Source: an uncultured Porphyromonadaceae bacterium (GTDB taxonomy: Bacteria; Bacteroidota; Bacteroidia; Bacteroidales; Muribaculaceae). Taken from it: DNA of 45,224 nucleotides. This document shows, one piece after another, positions 39,750-45,224 of the stretch (its first letter is position 1; each line of letters starts with the position of its first letter). Both the position numbers and the translations under genes were made by a program. The notes below the pieces were generated by a model. That model had not been told where the DNA came from. It saw only the letters and a list, made by a program, of their open reading frames with translations, and searched no databases. The stretch lies in contig CALEUL010000037.1 of assembly GCA_937921035.1 (NCBI GenBank), positions 1-45,224 on the forward strand, given 5' to 3'.

Positions 39750-40606
39750 TTACTTTGCCACAATCTTATGCGCTTTGCCGTTCACACAGAGAAAATATAC
39801 TCCGGGAGCGGGAAGGGTTAGCGAAGCCTCACCGCCTGCGGAGCGGATGTTTGCCGCAACGCGACCGTCGGCAGTGTAAAGGCTGACAAGAGCGTTTTCA
39901 CCGACGTTGACGATGGACACAATCCTGCCGTTTACGCGCACGGCTGCCGCTGCTTCGCCAAGCGATTCAAGACCTGCTGCGCCGGGGTATGAACCGACAA
40001 AACTATGCGAAAGCTCTTCATTCGTAATATCATCGCGCCAGACCGAACGCAACGCGCCCTTGTCGATTGTAACCGTATAGTTCACATCTTTCTCGAAAAA
40101 CATACTTGCGCTGATATCCGCGCCAGCGTAGCCCATATCCCAGTCCCAACCGGCAAAGACGGGAAATTCGCTCACGAGCTGGCCTTCGCGGTACACTTTA
40201 AACGAGCCTTCGCCGGTAGATTCCGTTTCTGTACGGAAATAAAAGGTAATATCCTTGATACTTGCCGCCTTTTCGGGAAGGCCGAGATTCCAGGATGCTT
40301 CATTCAGACAAGCGGGCACACGCAGTTCGCTGACAATCTCGCCGTTCACGTCGGCAGCGTCGGCTTTGCGCAGCGAGACGGCAGGAATGACTACGCGATA
40401 GGTATTGCCCAAAGGAAGATTGACAGCAGGCTCGACGGAAAAGTTCCATTGAGCTGTACAGCTCCCTCAAAATAGAATTCTGCGCCGGAAAACGGACTAT
40501 AGCCCGTCTGCGCATTAATGGAGTTATCCTTTGGCATAAAACCTTCGGCAAACGATAATGCCGGCAATAGACAAATAGCAGTTAAAATGGGTAAGAGTTT
40601 TTTCAT
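39750..40606 (-). pseudogene. Frameshifted secreted protein with type IX secretion sorting domain
   Basis: Two minus-strand frames make one protein. The first (start 40606) gives the signal peptide MKKLLPILTAICLLPALSFA and reads to LNGTF near 40439. There it loses frame and ends 16 codons later. The other frame carries on as SVEPAVNLPLGNTYRVVIP and runs to 39750. A single base missing from the run of four A at 40439-40442 (T on the minus strand) explains the break. The C-terminal ~65 residues (VSIVNVGENALVSLYTADGR... GVYFLCVNGKAHKIVAK) match a type A T9SS sorting domain. The intact protein would be about 285 residues and exported to the surface. The lesion may be a real mutation, an assembly error or, less likely, recoding. 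Confidence 0.75.
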
Positions 40607-40758
40607 AATGATTAAATTTAGTTATTTATAGCAGTACGTATCCTATAATAGATTACCTGGAAATTTTGCAACAAATATAACGGTTTTAAATTTAAAAAAA
40701 TACAAAAACAAAGATATTTTACTAAATATTGTTAACATCCAACATCAACAGACTCTGA

Positions 40759-40799
40759 AAAATCAATGCAGAGCAATCCACGAAAGGACGCTCTGCATT
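40759..40799 (-). terminator. Terminator of the glnN-purF unit
   Basis: On the minus strand AATGCAGAG (40791-40799) pairs with CTCTGCATT (40765-40773), followed by GATTTTT (40759-40763 read as T5). It is 23 bp after the purF-like stop. Confidence 0.8.
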
Positions 40800-40821
40800 G
40801 CGATGCTAAATTGGTGTTATT

Positions 40822-42687
40822 TCAGGATTTGCGGCGCCGATAGTAGTCGACGAAGGCTTTGTTCACCTGTCGCACACCTCCGGAAGTGGGATAATCGCCG
40901 GAGAAATACCAGTCGCCCGGGCAATCGGGAATGGCATCGTGCAGGCCCTCGAGTGTTTGGAACACAAGGTCTACACGTGCCGAGATATTGTCGGGTGTGA
41001 GCATACGCGTCATTTCGGCAGCTATCTCGTCGTCGGTGAAGCGGCTGTAGATTTCCTTTACAGCATTCTCGGTAAGGGCGTCGCCAAGCAGGCAACGCTC
41101 GTACACATGGTCGAGGACGGCGGTCTGCCCGGTCCGTTCAAGCAGACTTACGGCGGCACGGAAGGCTGCAAGCTCCTCCAGCCGAGGCATGTCTATGCCG
41201 TAGTAGTCGGGATATCGCACCTGCGGCGAGGATGAGACAACGATGATGCGCACGGGATTGAGACGGTCCAGAATCCGCAGGATAGACTGTTTGAGGGTGG
41301 TTCCACGCACAATGCTGTCGTCGATAATCACCAATGTGTCCTTTCCGGGGTTCACACTGCCGTAGGTAACGTCGTAGACATGAGCGGCAAGGCCGTCGCG
41401 CGAGCTGCCTTCGGCAATGAACGTACGCAGTTTAATGTCCTTGATAGCCACCTTCTCTACCCGCACCTTGCGGCGGAGGATAGCCGTGAGAGCCTCCTCG
41501 GTGAGGCGGTTTTCACGCTCCAGCGCCAGTATTTCCTCCTTGCGCAGACGGTCGAAGTTGGCGTTCAGCCCCTCCACCATGCCCAGAAAAGCCACCTCGG
41601 CGGTATTGGGAATGAAGGAAAAAACCGTGCTCTCGAAGTGTGCGCCTATCATGTCGAGCAAACGCGGCACTATGTTGGCGCCAAGGCGCTTGCGCTCGCG
41701 GTAGATGTCCACATCGCTGCCACGGGAGAAGTATACCCGCTCGAACGAGCAACGCTCGTTGGTGCCCTGCGGAAGTATTGACCGCACCTCGGGGTTGCCT
41801 TCCCGGTCGATAAGCAGAGCACTGCCGGGGGCAAGTTCGCAAACCTCGTCGGCGCTGATATTGAACACCGTCTGGAGCACAGGACGTTCCGATGCAGCCA
41901 CAACCATTTCGTCATCAACATGATAGAAGGTAGGGCGTATGCCGTGAGGATCGCGCATCACGAACGACGAACCGGATCCGGTAACACCGCAGATGGCGTA
42001 GCCACCGTCCCACAGCGGGGTGGTGTCGGCAAGGACGCGGCCAAGGTCCAGCTCGGCCTCGATGCGACGGGCCAGCACGGGGTCGCGCAGGCTGTCGCGG
42101 TAGGCGCGGTAGAGGCGGTGGTTCTCCTTGTCGAGGGCGTTGCCGAGCTGTTCGAGCAGCAGCACGGTGTCGCTGTAGAGGCGCGGGTGCTGCCCGGTGG
42201 CGACAATGCTGTCGAAGATGGCATCGACGTTGGTCATGTTGAAGTTGCCGCAGAGCATTAGCGCGCGCGAGCGCCAGTTGTTGCGTCGCAGGAACGGATG
42301 CGTGAACTCCATGCCGCTGCGGCCCGTTGTGCTGTAGCGGAGGTGGCCCATATATACCTCGCCGATGAACGGCGTTGTACGGTCGGCTTCGTCGGCGTCG
42401 ATGGCGTCGAGGTCGGGCGGCAGAATACGGCCTATGCGGGCAAAAATCTCGTCGATGGCGCCGGTGCCGAGGGCGCGCTCGCGGAACACGTACTCCTGGC
42501 CGGGGCAGCTGTTAAGCTTCACCACGCCTACGCCGGCAGCTTCCTGTCCGCGGTTGTGCTGTTTCTCCATAAGGAGGTAGAGCCTGCCCAGCGGATAGAA
42601 AACGCTGCCGTACTTTTCCTTGAAATATGCCAGCGGCTTGCGCAGGCGGATCATCGCAATGCCGCACTCGTGTTTCAGAGGTTCCAT
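40822..42687 (-). CDS. Amidophosphoribosyltransferase-like protein (PurF family)
   Basis: 621 residues, longer than classic PurF (about 470-505). The N-terminal class II glutaminase begins MEPLKHECGIAM, so Cys8 is the likely nucleophile after removal of seven residues. QHNRGQEAAG, VYMGHLRYSTTG, the CGNFNMTN segment and VMRDPHGIRPT follow the PurF glutaminase layout. The PRTase domain shows the PRPP loop VIIDDSIVRGTT. The extra length is an insert between domains and a C-terminal extension. The reaction would be PRPP plus glutamine to phosphoribosylamine. Bacteroidales often carry this long form as well as a standard PurF, so the precise role is unsure. It abuts glnN with no gap. Confidence 0.88.
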   Translation of the reverse strand: MEPLKHECGIAMIRLRKPLAYFKEKYGSVFYPLGRLYLLMEKQHNRGQEAAGVGVVKLNSCPGQEYVFRERALGTGAIDEIFARIGRILPPDLDAIDADEADRTTPFIGEVYMGHLRYSTTGRSGMEFTHPFLRRNNWRSRALMLCGNFNMTNVDAIFDSIVATGQHPRLYSDTVLLLEQLGNALDKENHRLYRAYRDSLRDPVLARRIEAELDLGRVLADTTPLWDGGYAICGVTGSGSSFVMRDPHGIRPTFYHVDDEMVVAASERPVLQTVFNISADEVCELAPGSALLIDREGNPEVRSILPQGTNERCSFERVYFSRGSDVDIYRERKRLGANIVPRLLDMIGAHFESTVFSFIPNTAEVAFLGMVEGLNANFDRLRKEEILALERENRLTEEALTAILRRKVRVEKVAIKDIKLRTFIAEGSSRDGLAAHVYDVTYGSVNPGKDTLVIIDDSIVRGTTLKQSILRILDRLNPVRIIVVSSSPQVRYPDYYGIDMPRLEELAAFRAAVSLLERTGQTAVLDHVYERCLLGDALTENAVKEIYSRFTDDEIAAEMTRMLTPDNISARVDLVFQTLEGLHDAIPDCPGDWYFSGDYPTSGGVRQVNKAFVDYYRRRKS

Positions 42688-44880
42688 CTATCGGATGAAA
42701 AGCATTTCGCGGTACTTGGGCAGGGGCCACATCTCGTTGTCCACCATCAGCTCGAGCTTGTCGATATGGTAGCGTATGGTTTCCATCGCGGGGGTAACGG
42801 TGTCGTGATATGCGATGGCCTTTGCGCGCTCGTCGGCTATGGCGTTGGCCACCTTTCGGGCGTCCACCATCTCGCCGACGGTGCGGCGTATCACATCCAT
42901 GTGGCGGGCAATCTTCTCGATGGACTGCAGGTCGCCCTTGCACAGCTCGGCGGTGCGTTCCTTGCCGAGCAGCTCCTGCATCTTCACCATATTCTCCACT
43001 AACATAGACTGGTAGCGCGTGGCCACGGGCAGGATGTGGTTGAGGGCGAGGTCGCCGAGCACGCGGGCCTCTATCTGTATCTTCTTGGTGTACATCTCCC
43101 ACTTCACCTCGTTGCGGGCGTGCAGCTCAACCTCGGAGAGCACGCCGGTGCGGCGGAACATCTCGATGGATTCGGGGAGCAGGTAATTGTCGAACACCAC
43201 GGGGGCGGAGTTCTCGCAGTCCAGGCCGCGGCGGGCGGCTTCGGCCTTCCATTCGTCGCTGTAGCCGTTGCCGTCGAAGTGGATGGGCTCCGATTCGGCG
43301 ATGAGCACGCGCACCTCCTCGAGGATGGCGGCGTTGAGCTCGGCGCCCTTTGCCACGCGCGCCTCCACCTTCTCGTGGAAGTCGGCGAGCTGGTCGGCGA
43401 CGGCGGCGTTAAGCACAATCATGGCAGATGCGCAGTTGGCGCTCGAACCTACGGCACGGAACTCGAAACGGTTGCCTGTGAACGCGAATGGCGACGTGCG
43501 GTTGCGGTCGGTGTTGTCCAGCATAATCTCGGGAATCTGCGACAGGCCGATGGAGAACTCGGATTTCGTGCGGAGGTCTGAGAGGTCGGTGCCGGTGCTC
43601 TCCTTCAGGTGCTGAAGGATGTCGGCGAGCTGGCTGCCGGTGAAGATGGAAATGATTGCGGGCGGTGCCTCGTTGGCGCCGAGGCGGTGCGAGTTGGTTG
43701 CCGACATGATGGAGGCCTTCAGCAGACCGTTGTGGCGGTGGACGGCGGCCATTACGTTGACAACGAAGGTGATGAACTGGAGATTGTCCAAAGGCGTGCG
43801 GCCGGGCGAGAAGAGCTGAGCGCCGCGGTCGGTGCCGAGGCTCCAGTTGTTGTGCTTGCCGGAGCCGTTGATGCCGTCGAAAGGCTTCTCATGCAGCAGC
43901 ACGCGGAAGTTGTGGCGGCGCGCCGTCTCGGCCATCACCGACATCAGCAGCAGGTTGTGGTCGTTGGCAAGATTTGTCTCCTCGTATATCGGGGCGCACT
44001 CGAACTGGTTGGGTGCCACCTCGTTGTGGCGTGTCTTTACAGGGATGCCCAAGCGGTGGCAGCGTATTTCAAGGTCGAGCATGAAAGCCTCCACGCGCGA
44101 GGGTATTGCGCCGAAATAGTGGTCCTCGAGCTGCTGGTTCTTGGCGCTCTCGTGGCCCATGAGCGTGCGGCCCGTCATAACAAGGTCGGGGCGGGCGCTG
44201 TAGAGCGACTCGTCCACAAGGAAATACTCCTGCTCCCAGCCAAGGTAGGAGATAACATGCTTCACCTCGGGGTCGAAGTAGCGTGCGACAGCCGTGGCGG
44301 CCTTGTCCACGCTGTTGAGGGCGCGCAGCAGGGGCGTCTTGTAGTCCAGCGACTCGCCGGTGTACGAAATAAAGATGGTGGGGATACACAGCGTCTGGTC
44401 CAGGATGAACGCCGGCGAGGAAATATCCCACGCCGAGTAACCGCGGGCCTCGAAAGTGTTGCGGATGCCGCCGTTGGGGAAGCTGGAGGCGTCGGGCTCC
44501 TGCTGCACAAGCAGCTTGCCGGAGAATTCCTCCACCACGCCGCCCTTGCCGTCGTGGTCGATGAAGGCGTCGTGCTTCTCGGCGGTGCCGCCGGTGAGGG
44601 GTGCAAACCAATGAGTGTAGTGGCGGGCGCCGTTGTCGATGGCCCAACGGCGCATGCCGTCGGCGATTTCGTCGGCGAGCTCGCGCCCGAGGGGCTTCTT
44701 GTTCTCGATAGCGTAGATAAGCTGGTCGTACACCTTCTTGGGAAGGTACTCGAACATCTTGCGGCGATTGAAAACGAGCTCGCCGTAGTACTGTTCCGGG
44801 CGCTCGTCGGGGATGGACACGGGAGCGGCTTTGCGGTCGAAAGCCTCCTCCACCATTTTAAAACGTAAACTGGTCGACAT
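42688..44880 (-). CDS. glnN: Type III glutamine synthetase
   Basis: Makes glutamine from glutamate, ammonia and ATP. The 730 residues are typical for GSIII, a dodecamer common in Bacteroidetes. Landmarks are HYTHWFAPLTG near residue 85, GWEQEYFLVDESLY near residue 213, HNEVAPNQFECAPIYEETN near residue 285, HEKPFDGINGSGKHNNWS near residue 330 and the GSIII-specific GLLKASIMSATNSHRLGANEAPPAIISIFTG. I chose the ATG at 44880 (STSLRFKMVEEAF); an upstream in-frame ATG at 44943 adds 21 unrelated residues. A long GC-rich leader with a 14-bp hairpin precedes it, suggesting nitrogen-linked regulation. The stop directly abuts the purF-like start. Confidence 0.96.
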   Translation of the reverse strand: MSTSLRFKMVEEAFDRKAAPVSIPDERPEQYYGELVFNRRKMFEYLPKKVYDQLIYAIENKKPLGRELADEIADGMRRWAIDNGARHYTHWFAPLTGGTAEKHDAFIDHDGKGGVVEEFSGKLLVQQEPDASSFPNGGIRNTFEARGYSAWDISSPAFILDQTLCIPTIFISYTGESLDYKTPLLRALNSVDKAATAVARYFDPEVKHVISYLGWEQEYFLVDESLYSARPDLVMTGRTLMGHESAKNQQLEDHYFGAIPSRVEAFMLDLEIRCHRLGIPVKTRHNEVAPNQFECAPIYEETNLANDHNLLLMSVMAETARRHNFRVLLHEKPFDGINGSGKHNNWSLGTDRGAQLFSPGRTPLDNLQFITFVVNVMAAVHRHNGLLKASIMSATNSHRLGANEAPPAIISIFTGSQLADILQHLKESTGTDLSDLRTKSEFSIGLSQIPEIMLDNTDRNRTSPFAFTGNRFEFRAVGSSANCASAMIVLNAAVADQLADFHEKVEARVAKGAELNAAILEEVRVLIAESEPIHFDGNGYSDEWKAEAARRGLDCENSAPVVFDNYLLPESIEMFRRTGVLSEVELHARNEVKWEMYTKKIQIEARVLGDLALNHILPVATRYQSMLVENMVKMQELLGKERTAELCKGDLQSIEKIARHMDVIRRTVGEMVDARKVANAIADERAKAIAYHDTVTPAMETIRYHIDKLELMVDNEMWPLPKYREMLFIR

Positions 44881-44918
44881 AGAAATTATATGATGTACAA
44901 TTGGATACAGAACAAAGA

Positions 44919-45107
44919 GCGCGCCCGTTTGCAGATGGTGCAAGCGGGCGTGCGATATCGTTGGTTACAGCGGTGCGCAGGCGGGCAGTGAGGCCGGCGT
45001 CGTCGCACGGCGTCATAGAGCAGCTTCGGCATATAGGTCTACCACAGAAATGCATCGCTTGAAAATTTTAAGCCGCAAATTTAAGGCATAATTTTGAATA
45101 CTGCAAT
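44919..45107 (-). promoter_or_regulatory. glnN promoter and structured leader
   Basis: On the minus strand ATTG (45104-45107), 20 bp, then TAAATTTG (45076-45083). The leader is about 190 nt. It contains a 14-bp hairpin (arms 44919-44932 and 44940-44953, two G-U/T mismatches allowed, loop of 7), about 40 nt before the ATG. It could modulate translation or transcription. Confidence 0.55.
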
Positions 45108-45188
45108 ACCCCGCCCTGAAAATTTTTAAGAATCTGCGCAAATGGTAAAATGGAAAAAGGAGAGATGAATGTCAGGAGGGAGTAAGTT

Positions 45189-45224
45189 TTACTTCTGGAG
45201 TAGTTCTTTGAACCAGTCCGTGTC
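45189..45224 (-). CDS. C-terminal end of an unidentified protein, cut by the window edge
   Basis: On the minus strand the last 36 bases read DTDWFKELLQK followed by TAA at 45189-45191. This looks like an amphipathic C-terminal helix of a gene entering from the right. Only 11 residues are visible, so no family is assigned and it could be chance. Confidence 0.3.
   Translation of the reverse strand, partial: DTDWFKELLQK

Noticed and set aside
40430..40450. Programmed -1 frameshifting at the T9SS cargo gene
   Set aside because: The local sequence is not a canonical slippery heptamer and no downstream pseudoknot is evident; a one-base lesion is simpler.
43609..44868. Long plus-strand open frame opposite glnN
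   Set aside because: Same antisense effect in a GC-rich conserved gene; composition is Val/Gly/Ala-rich with no motifs.

Overview
The window looks like a Bacteroidales chromosome, most plausibly from the Muribaculaceae or a neighbouring gut family. The supporting signs are Bacteroidetes-type promoters (TTTG, 19-20 bp, TAnnTTTG) before many genes, weak Shine-Dalgarno sequences, fimbrillin-family lipoproteins, type III glutamine synthetase, a DUF3098 protein, a probable type IX secretion sorting domain, and the order ftsX-DUF3098-uppP-truB-queA. The family-level placement is inference. Most of the window is core genome and the base composition is fairly even; no prophage, conjugative element or CRISPR array was seen.

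Layout. 1-3.15 kb: a fimbriae-type locus with a DUF5119-like gene whose 5' end is missing beside a possible insertion-sequence end, followed by two fimbrillin-like lipoproteins. 3.2-4.7 kb: metK on the minus strand behind a SAM-II-type riboswitch. 4.8-10.1 kb: cvpA and the sufBCDS iron-sulfur assembly operon. 10.1-15.2 kb: a small lipoprotein, rsgA, a GH20 hexosaminidase, a YqeY-like protein and serS. 15.4-19.8 kb: rpsF-rpsR-rplI, then rplM-rpsI-rpsB-tsf, each with a Bacteroidetes promoter or leader, followed by tRNA-Arg(TCT). 19.8-23.8 kb: a GNAT acetyltransferase, a thioredoxin-fold lipoprotein, an unassigned structured RNA gene with its own promoter and terminator, and a MORN-GH25 lysozyme. 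23.9-28.2 kb: a compact operon of a LysE-type exporter, a CBM9-like protein, a tRNA nucleotidyltransferase and a fused AAA ATPase/TOPRIM (DUF4435-like) protein. 28.2-32.8 kb: a small outer-membrane barrel and the minus-strand ftsX operon. 33-38.1 kb: an LTA-synthase-like sulfatase with a PAP2 phosphatase, then a minus-strand ECF sigma/anti-sigma/secreted protein/outer-membrane protein operon. 38.3-45.2 kb: a histidine acid phosphatase, a frameshifted secreted protein with a T9SS-like tail, and the glnN-purF-like pair.

How the genes fit together. The core blocks cover SAM supply and its riboswitch control, Fe-S assembly, translation (S6, S18, L9, L13, S9, S2, EF-Ts, SerRS, RsgA, TruB, QueA, CCA-type enzyme, tRNA-Arg), envelope lipid recycling and division (UppP, FtsX, PAP2, sulfatase), and glutamine synthesis abutting a glutamine-dependent amidotransferase. 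The points most worth a second look are the ATPase-TOPRIM fusion co-transcribed with a tRNA 3'-end enzyme, the roughly 250-nt RNA gene at 22.4-22.6 kb, the riboswitch and r-protein leaders, and the two damaged genes (5'-truncated DUF5119 gene and frameshifted T9SS cargo).
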